In this document: piece after piece, positions 34,863 through 43,312 of the stretch
Position numbering within the stretch: position 1 is the first letter of the stretch
Layout of the letters: each line of letters opens with the position of its first letter
Source: CAMFLJ01 sp963702555
GTDB lineage: Bacteria > Actinomycetota > Acidimicrobiia > Acidimicrobiales > Acidimicrobilacustridaceae
NCBI GenBank assembly: GCA_963702555.1
Contig: CAVPCW010000006.1
Span: 499,665 to 563,664 of the forward strand
Length of the DNA stretch: 64,000 nucleotides
Reading direction: 5' to 3'
Notes under the pieces: generated by a model
Told to the model about the DNA's origin: nothing
Databases searched by the model: none
Seen by the model: the letters and a program-made list of their open reading frames with translations, nothing else
Position numbers and translations under genes: made by a program

Positions 34863-36563
34863 CGACGACCGATCCGACCCCCACGACCACCCACGGCATC
34901 GACGACGCCGTCTACCGCCGCCGGTGGTGGACCCTCGCGGTGCTGTGCCTGAGCCTGCTCATCGTCTTCGTGGGCAACTCCAGCCTCAACGTCGCCATCC
35001 CCACGCTGTCCCGGGAGCTCAACGCCACCGAGTCGCAGCTGCAGTGGGTCATCGCCGTGTACTCCCTCGTGTTCGCGGGGCTGCTCTTCACCACCGGGGC
35101 CATCGGTGACCGGTTCGGTCGCAAGGGAGCGCTCCAGCTCGGCCTGCTCGTCTTCCTGGTCGCCTGCGTGGCCGCGATGCTCTCCGATTCCATGGGCCAG
35201 CTCATCGCGGCACGAGCGGGGATGGGCCTCGGTGCCGCGCTGATCATGCCGTCGACGCTGTCGATCCTCGTCAACGTCTTCCCGCCCCACGAGCGCACCA
35301 AGGCCATCGCGATCTGGGCCTCGGTCACTGGTGCCGCCGGGGCGATCGGCCCGGTCGCCAGCGGGCTCGTGCTCGACCACTACTGGTACGGCGCGGTCTT
35401 CCTGATCAACCTGCCCTTCGTCACCACCGCGCTGATCGCCGGGTTCTTCCTGGTGCCGAAGTCGAGGGACCCCGAGCACGGGGTGCTCGACCCTCCTGGC
35501 GCGGTGCTGTCGATCATCGGTCTCGCCTCGCTGATCTACGGGCTCATCGAGGCGCCCGACCGCGGGTGGACCGCGCCGGGCACCCTGGCCGCCTTCGCCC
35601 TCTCGGCCACCGCCATCGCGCTGTTCGTGTGGTGGGAGCTGCGGGTCGAGGAGCCGATGCTCGACATCCGCTACTTCCGCAACCGGGCGTTCGCCAGCAG
35701 CACCGTCGGCATGATGCTCGTGTTCATGGCCATGTTCGGGTCGATGTTCCTCATGACCCAGTACATCCAGATCATCCTCGGCTACAGCCCCCTGGCCACG
35801 TCGCTCCGACTGCTGCCGATGGCCCCGATCATGATCATCGTGGCCCCGCTCACCCCGCGACTCAGCGCCCGCTTCGGGGCCAACCGCACCGTGTCGGCCG
35901 GCATGGTGCTCATCGCCTGCGGCTTCATGATCCTGCGCACCCTGACCGCCGACTCGTCGGTCGCCGTGGTGATGCTGGCCCTCGTCCCGATGACCTGCGG
36001 CATGGCGCTGGCCATGTCGCCGATGACCGCCGCCATCATGTCGGCGGTCCCGTCCCGCCGGGCCGGTGCCGGCTCGGCCATGAACGACGCCACCCGCGAG
36101 CTCGGCGCCGCCCTCGGCATCGCCGTGATGGGCAGCATCGCCGCCTCGCAGTACGGCTCGGCCCTCCAGGAACTGGTGGTCGGTCTGCCGAGTGACCTGG
36201 CCACCAAGGCGGAGTCGTCGATCTCCGGGAGCGTTGCAGGTGGCGTCGAGCCTCCCGGGCGGGGCGGGCGAGGCGCTCCGGGTCGGGGCGGAGTCGGCGT
36301 TCATGGACGGCATGCACTTCGCCGTGGTCGCGGGCACCGCGATCGCGCTGTTCGCCTCGGTGGTGGTGTACCGCTTCATGCCCCGGACGGTCGCCCACCA
36401 GGGCGCCATGCGTGGCGGACTCGAATCGATGGAGGACGCCGCCGAGCTCGGCCTCGCCGGCATCCCGCCCGTGTTCGCCGACGAGGAGTTCGCCTCCGAC
36501 GCGGAGCGCTGGCCCGCCGACGACCGACCCCAGGGTCACGGTCGCGGTGACCCGGCTCACTAG
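34859..36563 (+). CDS. MFS drug transporter, DHA2 (14-TM) family (one frameshift)
   Basis: About 568 residues with fourteen predicted membrane spans. It starts WWTLAVLCLSLLIVFVGNSS followed by LNVAIPTLSREL (motif D1-like), has motif A GDRFGRKGA in loop 2-3 and motif C-like GAAGAIGPVASGLVLD in helix 5. A +1 shift near 36230 splits SISG from ALQVASSLPGGAGEA, just before the last span. DHA2 members export drugs and dyes using the proton gradient. It is coupled to the preceding TetR gene. Confidence 0.9.
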
Positions 36564-36620
36564 TGTTCCTCGCCGAACGACGGGAGCGCGGCGCCGCCGT
36601 GCCCGACTGGAAGGCGTCGG

Positions 36621-37319
36621 ATGCCAGAGGGAGGCCTGTCGGCCGCAGAGGTCGGCAAGGAGATCGCGGAGCACCTCGAGAAGAGCCGTGAGCACGAGCC
36701 CGAGGGCCGGGGTCGGCGGATCACGATCATCGAGGCGATCCTGCTCGCCACCGTGGCACTGCTCGCGGCGTGGTCCGGGTTCGCGGCGGCGAAGTGGAGC
36801 ACTGAGTCGCGCCTCCAGTTGGCGCAGAGCTCGCGGTACCGCACCGAGGCGAGCGAGGCCGACCTCCGGGCGATGGAGGCCCGGAACTTCGACGCGCTCA
36901 CGTTCAACGCCTGGTTCAGTGCCTACCTGACCGCCGACGTCGCCGACGAAGCGATCGCCGAGCGACGGTTCCGGCCCGAGTTCCAAGTCGCGTTCGACGC
37001 CTGGATCGCCAGCGACCCGTTCAACAACCCGGACGCCCCCAAGGGACCGAGCTACATGCCCGAGTACGAGCAGCCGGACCTGGAACTCGCGGCGGAGAAG
37101 CGTGCGGCTGCCGACGAGGCCTACGCCGAGGGCGCGAAGTCGGCGACGACGGCCGACGACTACGTGCGCATCACCGTGCTGCTGGCCTCGGTGCTGTTCC
37201 TCGTCGGGATCAGCGGGCACTTCCGGGTGCACTCGGCCCGGGTCGGCCTGCTGTGCGTCAGCGGGACGATCCTCGTCTACGCGGTCGTGCTGCTGATCAT
37301 GGCGCCCAAGCCGACCTGA
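36621..37319 (+). CDS. DUF4337-like membrane protein, unknown function
   Basis: A 232-residue protein. An N-terminal polar segment (VGKEIAEHLEKSREHEPEGR) precedes a transmembrane helix (IIEAILLATVALLAAWSGFA), then about 110 soluble, helix-rich residues with many Ala/Glu, and two closing membrane helices (ITVLLASVLFLVGISGHF and VGLLCVSGTILVYAVVLLIM). This topology resembles DUF4337-type proteins, but I cannot assign it firmly. AGAGGGAGG lies just inside the start region. Confidence 0.7.
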   Translation: MPEGGLSAAEVGKEIAEHLEKSREHEPEGRGRRITIIEAILLATVALLAAWSGFAAAKWSTESRLQLAQSSRYRTEASEADLRAMEARNFDALTFNAWFSAYLTADVADEAIAERRFRPEFQVAFDAWIASDPFNNPDAPKGPSYMPEYEQPDLELAAEKRAAADEAYAEGAKSATTADDYVRITVLLASVLFLVGISGHFRVHSARVGLLCVSGTILVYAVVLLIMAPKPT

Positions 37320-37339
37320 GCCGTCTACGTTCTCCGCGG

Positions 37340-37661
37340 GTGGGGGAGCAGCACCACCCTGATGGCGAGGGCGCCGACACCTGGCACTGGATGGTGCGCG
37401 GGTTCGTCACCGTCGTCGTGGTGGTCGCCGCCGCTCGGCGCGCTGGCGGTGTGGCTCTGGTTGAGGCCGCTGCGCGAGGGCGTGGCTGCAGGGCTTCGGG
37501 CTGTGGCTCGGCCTGCATGCTGCTGGTCGGCTGCGCTGGCGATGGTGTGGTGGCCCGAGCACCGACGCCGGGCACCCGCACTCGCCATCGGGTGCGGCGA
37601 GTGGCTGGTCGTCGGGGTCGCTCGTGCGGTGGCCGGGCTGATGGCCCTCGTTCGGGCGTGA
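37340..37661 (+). CDS. Small membrane protein (one frameshift)
   Basis: About 106 residues from a GTG at 37340. It has a polar start (GEQHHPDGEGADTWHW), a membrane helix (GFVTVVVVVAA-LGALAVWLWL, joined across a +1 shift near 37437) and two further hydrophobic segments (ARPACCWSAALAMVWW, WLVVGVARAVAGLMALV). No family is recognised. Its stop overlaps the start of the next gene (GTGA). Confidence 0.5.
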
Positions 37662-38013
37662 TCGTCGCCCGCGAGGACCGCCGGCCGGTGCTGCGCGGGA
37701 TCGTGGACGACGGCGGTGGAGGGCCAGCCGGTCACGCTTCGAGCGGGAGACGACCTGGGCCTACCAGCCCCGCTTCGTCGGCGGGCTCGGCAACAGCGAC
37801 TGGAGCGTGTGCCGGACGTTCGTGGTCACGGGGCCGCCGGGCCCGGTGGCCGAGCACGTCACCATCGAGTTGGTCGCCGTGGGGGTCGAGGTGGGCGACG
37901 GTGCCCACGAGCCCGGTGACACCACTCCCCGCTACGGCGAGGTGCGGGTCGAGGGTGATGCCGGCGACCGCCTGGTGATCTGCGTCGACGAGGTCGACCC
38001 GGCCAACCGCTGA
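37658..38013 (+). CDS. Small hypothetical protein (two frameshifts)
   Basis: About 117 residues, rebuilt across +1 shifts near 37715 and 37740. It begins VIVAREDRRPVLRGIVDDGG, continues VEGQPVT and FERETTWAYQPRFVGGLGNS, and ends with a beta-strand-rich half (SVCRTFVVTGPPGPVAEHVT, RVEGDAGDRLVICVDEVDPA). The frame choice rests only on coding bias and continuity. It is translationally coupled to the small membrane protein, so the two may act together. Confidence 0.45.
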
Positions 38014-38125
38014 GCCCACCCCGTCCCCGAGGCGCGGGTCGGCTCCCGGCCTCGACCGGGCGACGGCGCTACCGTGCGCGTGACGGTGTCGGCCGTGGGG
38101 CCACGTCGTGTGCGGGGGTTCGATC

Positions 38126-39014
38126 ATGGGTGGGATCGGTTCGACGACAGGTGGGGTAGGGCGCCTCGGTGCGCTGGCGCTGGCGGCCGCGGCGATCGTG
38201 GTGGCGCTCGTGCCGATCGGCGCGGCCTCGGCGGGCGTGAGCTCGCCGGAGGTGACGGTGACCCCGCCGACCGACCTGGCCGACAACCAGGAGGTGACCG
38301 TGTCGGGCACCGGCTTCCCGGGCTCGGTCCAGGTCACCGTGCTCCAGTGCGAGACCGGGGCGACCACCTTCGAGCAGTGCGACAACAGCTGGATCTACTG
38401 GGCCGACGTCGATGCAGGGGGCGCGTTCTCCACCGCCATCACCCTGCGGCAGACCATCGGCGTGCAGGGCGGACCGCTCGACTGCTCCGTGGCGGGTGCG
38501 TGCGTGATCGGTGCCGGCGTCATGCCCAACTGGTCGCCGTTCGCCACGCTGCCGCTCCAGGTCGCCGACTTCTCGCCGTCGACCCTGCCGCCGGTCGCCG
38601 AGCCGGACTGCCCGGCGCCGTACGGGCCCTACGGCTACTTCCGGGGGGCAGTCGACGTGCCGGAGTTCGTGCCGGGGCTGAACGGCACGCTGGTGCCCTA
38701 CGCCGAGACCGGCGCCACCGTCGACATCCGCCAGGACGGTGACGTGCTGCTGCTGACGGCGGTGATCGACGGCGTGACGCGTGCAGCTCACCACCGGGGG
38801 CCTCACCTTCGGTGGCGACTACAACCGCACGCCGGGGCCGAGCGACACGCCGTTCGGGGCGGTCGGCATCCTCTACGCCGACGACGGGGCGGTCTACGTC
38901 ACGCTCGCTCAGAACAACAGCGGCGACTACACCCGCTTCGGCTGGCGCTTCGACGACCCGTGCCTGCCGGAGGTGATCGCCGCGGTGGGGGCGACGCCGA
39001 CCTTCACGGGTTGA
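38126..39014 (+). CDS. Secreted neocarzinostatin-like protein (one frameshift)
   Basis: About 295 residues. The signal peptide is GRLGALALAAAAIVVALVPI followed by GAASAGV. The first 110 mature residues look like the neocarzinostatin/macromomycin beta-sandwich: VTVTPPTDLADNQEVTVSGT, GFPGSVQVTVLQCETG, and a Cys pair LDCSVAGACVIGAG. A second beta-rich domain (CPAPYGPYGYFRGAVDVPEF onward) follows. A +1 shift near 38780 joins DGVT to VQLTTGGLTFGG. It ends in ATPTFTG directly before the stop, like the protein at 19.5 kb. Ligand binding is possible; no catalytic motif is seen. Confidence 0.7.
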
Positions 39015-39033
39015 GCCCCGCGCCGGCGTCGGC

Positions 39034-39447
39034 TCAGTCGTCGGCGGGGGTGGGCACCGGTTCGAGGTCGAGGGCGACCGCGGCCAGCACCTGGCGCGGG
39101 TCGAGGGTGAGGTAGCGCACGGGGGAGGGGAGGCGCGTCGCCGCGGCCAGGTGGATCGCGTCGACGACCCGCAGCCCGAAGTCGGTGCCGATCTCGGCGG
39201 CGCGTGAGAGGCAGCGCTCGTCGACGGGCACCACGTGGAAGGCGTCCCAGTCGGCGTGGAAGAGGCGGGTGAGGTGCTCGGCCTGGCGCCGGCTGGTGGC
39301 GAGGCGGCCGAGGAGGATGGTGGCCTCGCAGCGCACCAGCTCCGACGCGCACCACACGGGGTCGGCGTCCATGAGGGCGGTGACCTCGGCGCTCTCCGGC
39401 TCGTCGACGTAGCGCTTCACCAGCGCGCTGGTGTCGATCGCCAGCAT
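39034..39447 (-). CDS. VapC-like PIN-domain toxin
   Basis: A 137-residue PIN domain: LAIDTSALVKRYVDEPESAE with the first catalytic Asp, CASELVRCEATILLGRL with the central Glu, and RVVDAIHLAAATRL with the later Asp. VapC toxins cleave tRNA or rRNA and stop growth when the antitoxin is lost. It overlaps the antitoxin stop by one base, the normal VapBC order with the antitoxin first. Confidence 0.88.
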   Translation of the reverse strand: MLAIDTSALVKRYVDEPESAEVTALMDADPVWCASELVRCEATILLGRLATSRRQAEHLTRLFHADWDAFHVVPVDERCLSRAAEIGTDFGLRVVDAIHLAAATRLPSPVRYLTLDPRQVLAAVALDLEPVPTPADD

Positions 39448-39713
39448 CAGCGGACCTTCCGCAGCTCGACGTCGGAGCGGGCGTCGACCGGCATGCGCTC
39501 GCGCTCGACGGCGACGGTGGAGGCGCGGACCCGGGGCGCCACGACCGCGCCGTGGGCGATCAGCTCGGCGAGGCCGAGCTCGCGGTCACCGCCGATGGGG
39601 CCGAGCACGGCGACCGGTCGGCCCGACTGGGTGACCACGATCGCCTCGCCGGCGGCGGCCCGCCGCACGAACGCCGACAGGTCGGCCCTGAGCTCTCTGA
39701 TCCCGATCTCCAT
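39447..39713 (-). CDS. Phd/YefM-type antitoxin
   Basis: An 88-residue antitoxin. It starts MEIGIRELRADLSAFVRRAA and has AGEAIVVTQSGRPVAVLGPI, the Phd/YefM DNA-binding N-terminus. The basic/acidic C-terminal tail would wrap the toxin. The ATG at 39713 follows TACGGT by seven bases on the minus strand, so the mRNA is probably leaderless. Confidence 0.87.
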   Translation of the reverse strand: MEIGIRELRADLSAFVRRAAAGEAIVVTQSGRPVAVLGPIGGDRELGLAELIAHGAVVAPRVRASTVAVERERMPVDARSDVELRKVR

Positions 39714-39720
39714 GGCCCGC

Positions 39721-39755
39721 ACCGTAGCCGGACGATGTGGACACGTGTGTACACA
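39721..39755 (-). promoter_or_regulatory. Toxin-antitoxin promoter with palindromic operator
   Basis: The -10 TACGGT (minus strand) occupies 39721-39726. Overlapping palindromes ACACGTGT (39741-39748) and TGTGTACACA (39746-39755) cover the -35 position, where autorepression by the antitoxin complex is expected. Confidence 0.55.
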
Positions 39756-39762
39756 ACATGGT

Positions 39763-39791
39763 TTGCGGGCGCCGGGGACGACCCCTACGGT
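39763..39791 (+). promoter_or_regulatory. Promoter of the acyl-CoA dehydrogenase gene
   Basis: TTGCGG (39763-39768), a 17-base spacer and TACGGT (39786-39791); the ATG follows eight bases later. It is back-to-back with the toxin-antitoxin promoter. Confidence 0.6.
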
Positions 39792-39799
39792 CCCGCCCC

Positions 39800-40915
39800 A
39801 TGAACTTCGCCTTTTCCGAGGAGCAGGAAGAGCTCCGCAACATCGTCCGCCAGTTCCTCGAGGCCAAGAGCCCCGAGTCCGCCGTCCGCGAGCAGATGGA
39901 CACCGAGCGGGGCTTCGACCCCGAGGTGTGGTCGCAGATGGCCGAGCAGCTCGGCCTCCAGAGCCTGATCATCCCCGAGGAGTTCGGTGGCCAGGGCTAC
40001 GGCTACGTCGAGCTGATCGTGGTGCTCGAGGAGATGGGCCGCGCCCTGCTGTGCGCCCCGTTCTTCTCCACCGTGGTGCTCGCCACCAACACCCTGCTCG
40101 TCGCCGACGACGCCGCCGCCAACGCCGCCATCCTCCCGGGCATCGCCTCCGGCGAGACCATCGCCACCCTCGCCATCACCGAGCCCAACGGCAAGTGGGA
40201 CGAGAGCGGCATCGAGGCCACCGCCGCCAACGAGGGCGGCACCTGGAAGCTCAGCGGCACCAAGTCCTACGTGATCGACGGCGCCACCGCCGACGTCATC
40301 ATCGTGGCGGCCCGCACCTCGGCCGGCATCAGCCTGTTCTCGGTCGCCGGTGACGCCGCCGGCCTCACCCGCACGCCGCTGTCGACCATGGACCAGACCC
40401 GCAAGCAGGCCAAGCTCGACCTGGCCGGTGTCGAGGGCACGCTCATCGGCACCGACGGCGCCGGCTGGGACACCCTCTCCACCGTCCTCGACCTCGCTGC
40501 CGTCGGCCTCGCCGCCGAGCAGGTCGGTGGCGCCCAGTGGTGCCTCGAGACCGCGGTGCAGTACGCCAAGGACCGCGTGCAGTTCGGTCGCCCGATCGGC
40601 TCGTTCCAGGCCATCAAGCACAAGTGCGCCGACATGCTGCTCGAGGTCGAGTCGGCCAAGTCCGCCGCGTACTACGCCGGCTGGTGCGCCTCCGAGCGCA
40701 ACGACGAGCTCCCCGCCGTGGCCTCGCTGGCCAAGGCCTACTGCTCCGACGCCTACTTCCACGCCTCCGCCGAGAACATCCAGATCCACGGTGGCATCGG
40801 CTTCACCTGGGAGCACCCGGCGCACCTGTACTTCAAGCGGGCCAAGTCGTCCGAGCTGCTGTTCGGCGATCCGAGCTACCACCGTGAGCTCCTCGCCCAG
40901 CGCATCGGCATCTAG
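39800..40915 (+). CDS. Acyl-CoA dehydrogenase (FadE-like)
   Basis: A 371-residue acyl-CoA dehydrogenase: FSEEQEELRNIVRQFLEAKS, IPEEFGGQGYGYVELIVVLE, LAITEPNGKWDESGIEA, the RVQFGRPIGSFQAIKHKCAD helix and ENIQIHGGIGFTWEHPAHLY for FAD binding. Where many members carry YEGTSEIQ, this one has SSELLFGDPSYHRELLAQRI, as in actinobacterial steroid-type FadE subunits that work as heteromers. No partner gene is adjacent, so the catalytic assignment is uncertain. Confidence 0.85.
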   Translation: MNFAFSEEQEELRNIVRQFLEAKSPESAVREQMDTERGFDPEVWSQMAEQLGLQSLIIPEEFGGQGYGYVELIVVLEEMGRALLCAPFFSTVVLATNTLLVADDAAANAAILPGIASGETIATLAITEPNGKWDESGIEATAANEGGTWKLSGTKSYVIDGATADVIIVAARTSAGISLFSVAGDAAGLTRTPLSTMDQTRKQAKLDLAGVEGTLIGTDGAGWDTLSTVLDLAAVGLAAEQVGGAQWCLETAVQYAKDRVQFGRPIGSFQAIKHKCADMLLEVESAKSAAYYAGWCASERNDELPAVASLAKAYCSDAYFHASAENIQIHGGIGFTWEHPAHLYFKRAKSSELLFGDPSYHRELLAQRIGI

Positions 40916-40945
40916 TCCGACGTTGGTTTCCCTGACGGGACGGCC

Positions 40946-41421
40946 GTGATCGTCTTCATCGTCATCACGGCCGTCCTCGTCGTGGCCCTCGCCCTCGTGG
41001 CGGTGGGCCGTGTGACGTGGCGGCTCGAGGCCCAGGCCCCGCCGTCGGTCTACGCGGTCGACGAGGCCGTCGAGTTCGTGGCCGACCGGCTGCCCGACGA
41101 GGTGACCGCGCAGCTCAGCTTCGACGACGTGCGCGAGATCCTGCAGTGGCACATCGAGTACCTCGCCGACCGCGGGGTCGCGGTGGGGAAGGGCGACGAC
41201 CGGCTGGTGGCCGGCCCGCTCGTGGCGGCCGAGGACGACGCCCTCGCCTACGTGCTCGGCAAGGCCGCCGACGCCGACATCGAGGTCGACGACGTGTGGG
41301 TCGTGCAGGTGCTCGACGCCAACGAGGAGTACCTCGAGGCGATCGGTGCCATCGGCCCGGTGATCGCCCCCGTCGACGACACCGGGGCCGGGGCGGGACC
41401 GATCCCGACCCGCAGCCGTAG
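40946..41421 (+). CDS. Hypothetical membrane-anchored protein, C-terminus uncertain
   Basis: A GTG start gives MIVFIVITAVLVVALALVAV, one membrane helix, then a soluble acidic domain (SVYAVDEAVEFVADRLPDEV, FDDVREILQWHIEYLADRGV, VWVVQVLDANEEYLEAIGAI). The frame has no stop before 41972 and would run through the RNA element into the next gene, which is implausible. A stop in the -1 frame at 41419-41421, reached by one missing base, is the likely true end. The family is not identified. Confidence 0.55.
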
Positions 41422-41504
41422 CAATCCGTTCACGAAAACCTCCACCACGCGACCACCCGGGTTTGGCACACTGGGCGGACCAAGGAAAGGAGGTGGTCCA
41501 CAAG

Positions 41505-41549
41505 ATGAACGATGGTTGTTGTGGGACCTTGGAGGTGGCTGGCCGCTAG
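41505..41549 (+). CDS. 14-residue leader peptide-like ORF
   Basis: The ATG lies six bases after the extended Shine-Dalgarno (11 bases after its GGAGG core). It encodes MNDGCCGTLEVAGR and stops at TAG. The tandem Cys codons and the overlap with stem P1 and stem P2 strands mean that ribosome progress would change the RNA fold, as in attenuation leaders. No structural gene follows directly before the terminator. Confidence 0.55.
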   Translation: MNDGCCGTLEVAGR

Positions 41550-41680
41550 CGCGGCAAGCTGGGCCGGCTGGTGAATCCAAACCAGCCACCGCCGACAACG
41601 ACGGCCGGAACTGGTCCCGTCCGGTGAACCCTCTCGGGGGAGAAACGTCGCCTCGGTTTCTTGTTCAGCACTCTTCTGTG

Positions 41681-41719
41681 AAGGGGAGGTCCACTCCGGT
41701 GGGCCTCCCCTTCTCTTTT
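41681..41719 (+). terminator. Strong intrinsic terminator of the RNA element
   Basis: AAGGGGAGG (41681-41689) pairs with CCTCCCCTT (41704-41712), with inner CCAC/GTGG and a TCCG loop, followed by CTCTTTT. It is the only hairpin in the window with a clear T-rich tail. Confidence 0.85.
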
Positions 41720-41742
41720 CCTTCAGCGCAGCGCGTGCGTCC

Positions 41743-41755
41743 TACGATGGCCGTC
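41743..41755 (+). promoter_or_regulatory. -10 element of the following small gene
   Basis: TACGAT (41743-41748) lies seven bases before the ATG at 41756, suggesting that the small gene has its own leaderless promoter after the terminator. Confidence 0.5.
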
Positions 41756-41974
41756 ATGCAACGCCCGACGAAGTTCGAGCACCACCGCTGGGTGGGCGAC
41801 AAGCGAAGCCAGGTCGTGTACGACGTCGACAACATCGACGATCCCTCGATCATCGAGGAGCTCATGGCGGCCGAGACCTACCTCGGGTTCGGCCCCGACG
41901 AGCTGAAGGAGGCTCGCAACCGCGGCTACAAGCCCTACAAGGGCAACGGCAGCGGGGTCGAGACGGGGGAGTAG
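41756..41974 (+). CDS. Small acidic/basic hypothetical protein (72 aa)
   Basis: The ATG at 41756 gives MQRPTKFEHHRWVGDKRSQV followed by VYDVDNIDDPSIIEELMAAE and a Lys/Gly-rich end (GYKPYKGNGSG). It is soluble with no membrane segment. The start is set by the TACGAT spacing; the frame is open far upstream, but that part overlaps the RNA element. It ends six bases before the hydrolase gene, so the two are likely co-transcribed. The function is unknown. Confidence 0.65.
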   Translation: MQRPTKFEHHRWVGDKRSQVVYDVDNIDDPSIIEELMAAETYLGFGPDELKEARNRGYKPYKGNGSGVETGE

Positions 41975-41980
41975 ATCCCC

Positions 41981-42757
41981 GTGGAGAAGCTGTTCACCTC
42001 ATCGGGGGGCGTGGAGATCGCCGGGCACCTGGCCCGGCCCCGCATCGCGCCCGGCACCTACGTGCCCGCCCTGGTGATCTCTCACGGCTTCCCCCACCTC
42101 AAGCAGGGCGGCAAGCTCTCCGCCAAGTCGTTCCCTGAGCTGGCCGAGCGCATCGCCACCGAGATGGGCTGGATCGTGCTCGTCTACACGTTCCGGGGCT
42201 GTGGCGAGTCCGGCGGCGACTTCTCGCTGCTCGGTTGGCGTGACGACCTGCTCGCCGCCGCCGGGTTCCTCCGTCAGACCGACGGGGTGAGGGGCGTGTG
42301 GTGCGCCGGGTTCGGCACCGGGGGCGCGCTGTCGCTGTGTGCGGCGGGCATCGACACCGGGATCCGCGGCGTCGCCACGATCGGCGCGCCGGCCGACTTC
42401 GACGACTGGGCCAACCATCCCCGGCGGCTGCTCCAGCACGCCCGGGAGACGGGCATCATCCGCTCGGCGGCCTACCCGCCGGCGTTCGACCCGTGGGCTC
42501 GCGAGATCCGTGAGGTGCGGGCAGTGGCGGCCATCTCGGAGCTGCGGCCCCGGCCCCTGCTGGTGATGCACGGCTCCGACGACGAGGTCGTCCCGGTGTT
42601 CGACGCCCGGGTGCTGGCCGACGAGCACGGCGACGCCGACCTGCGCATCATCGAGGGCGGTGGCCACCAGCTGCGCCACGACCCCCGGGCCATCGCCGTG
42701 CTGCTCGGCTGGCTCGACCGCCAGCGCACGCTCACCGCCTCGGAGCGCACCGGCTGA
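41981..42757 (+). CDS. Alpha/beta hydrolase
   Basis: A 258-residue alpha/beta hydrolase. It has PALVISHGFPHLKQGGKLSA (oxyanion region), VLVYTFRGCGESGGDFSLLG, a nucleophile-elbow position CAGFGTGGALSL where the usual Ser is Gly-Thr-Gly, LLVMHGSDDEVVPVFDARVL with the acid, and GGGHQLRHDPRAI with the His. The elbow lacks an obvious Ser or Cys nucleophile, so catalysis is uncertain. The GTG start follows six bases after the upstream stop. Confidence 0.8.
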   Translation: MEKLFTSSGGVEIAGHLARPRIAPGTYVPALVISHGFPHLKQGGKLSAKSFPELAERIATEMGWIVLVYTFRGCGESGGDFSLLGWRDDLLAAAGFLRQTDGVRGVWCAGFGTGGALSLCAAGIDTGIRGVATIGAPADFDDWANHPRRLLQHARETGIIRSAAYPPAFDPWAREIREVRAVAAISELRPRPLLVMHGSDDEVVPVFDARVLADEHGDADLRIIEGGGHQLRHDPRAIAVLLGWLDRQRTLTASERTG

Positions 42758-42765
42758 CCCAAGCC

Positions 42766-42795
42766 GCCTGACGACCGCCGTGAAGGTGGTCAGGC
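42766..42795. terminator. Hairpin between convergent hydrolase and VOC genes
   Basis: GCCTGACGACC (42766-42776) and GGTGGTCAGGC (42785-42795) pair with one mismatch around an 8-base loop. It overlaps the VOC stop codon and would serve both genes. Confidence 0.6.
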
Positions 42796-43272
42796 CGAGC
42801 CGGGGCCGCGCCAGAGCTCGACGCTGCTGGTGAGGCCGGCCGGCAGCTCGATCAGCTCGATCGGGGTGCCGTCGGGGTCGGCGACGAAGAACATGCGCAC
42901 GCCGCCGATGTCGACCGGCTCCTGCTGCGGCCTCTGACCGAGGGCCAGCGCCTGCTGGTACACGGCGTCGAGGTCGTCGCAGCGGAACGAGATGTTCGTG
43001 TAGCCGATGCGGGAGCCCGGTCGGCCCGTTTGCTGGTCGCCGAGGGCCAGCAGCTCGACCACCGCCCCGCCGATGAGCCCGCCGACCATCCGGCCCTTGG
43101 CGCCCGAGCGGCCGGTGACCGACTCCATCGACGGCCCCTCCAGCTCGACGTCGAACACCACGTCCATCCCCATGACATCGCGGTAGAACGCGATCGAGCG
43201 CTCCATGTCGGTCACGCCGATGCACACGTGCGAGAACCCGCCGATGTCCAGCGGTGCCTGTCCGTCCCCCAT
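42790..43272 (-). CDS. VOC/glyoxalase-fold protein
   Basis: A 160-residue vicinal-oxygen-chelate protein with GGFSHVCIGVTDMERSIAFY (first metal His), RDVMGMDVVFDVEL, RIGYTNISFRCDDLDAVYQQ and MFFVADPDGTPIELIELPAG with the terminal metal Glu. It may be a lyase, isomerase or dioxygenase. The ATG at 43272 is chosen because homology begins there; the open frame upstream is Arg-rich shadow sequence. Confidence 0.85.
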   Translation of the reverse strand: MGDGQAPLDIGGFSHVCIGVTDMERSIAFYRDVMGMDVVFDVELEGPSMESVTGRSGAKGRMVGGLIGGAVVELLALGDQQTGRPGSRIGYTNISFRCDDLDAVYQQALALGQRPQQEPVDIGGVRMFFVADPDGTPIELIELPAGLTSSVELWRGPGSA

Positions 43273-43312
43273 GACGCCCCCCTCGGGCTCGGTTGTGGTG
43301 CAGCTGAAGCTG

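Larger units (their letters stand above)
41485..41720 (+). ncRNA. Structured RNA element with extended Shine-Dalgarno, mini-ORF and terminator
   Basis: GAAAGGAGGTGGTCC (41485-41499) can pair with the 3' end of 16S rRNA over 15 positions with one G-U. A 14-codon ORF follows. Stem P1 is GGGACC (41523-41528) with GGTCCC (41613-41618); stem P2 is GGTGGCTGG (41534-41542) with CCAGCCACC (41582-41590). GGTCC inside the long Shine-Dalgarno can alternatively pair with GGACC at 41524-41528 and enclose the ATG, which would exclude P1. CCGGA/TCCGG (41605-41624) is a third helix that would include the P1 3' strand in its loop. A strong terminator closes the element. I recall a similar tiny ORF with GTxEVAG in other actinobacteria but cannot check it. 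Confidence 0.6.

Noticed and set aside
36564..37340. Additional genes from overlapping Arg/Pro-rich frames near the small membrane proteins
   Set aside because: These frames have composition typical of GC shadows and conflict with the membrane-protein frames.
40946..41974. One continuous 342-residue protein across the RNA element
   Set aside because: The middle third is non-conserved-looking and overlaps stems, the terminator and a leaderless promoter; two separate small genes fit better.
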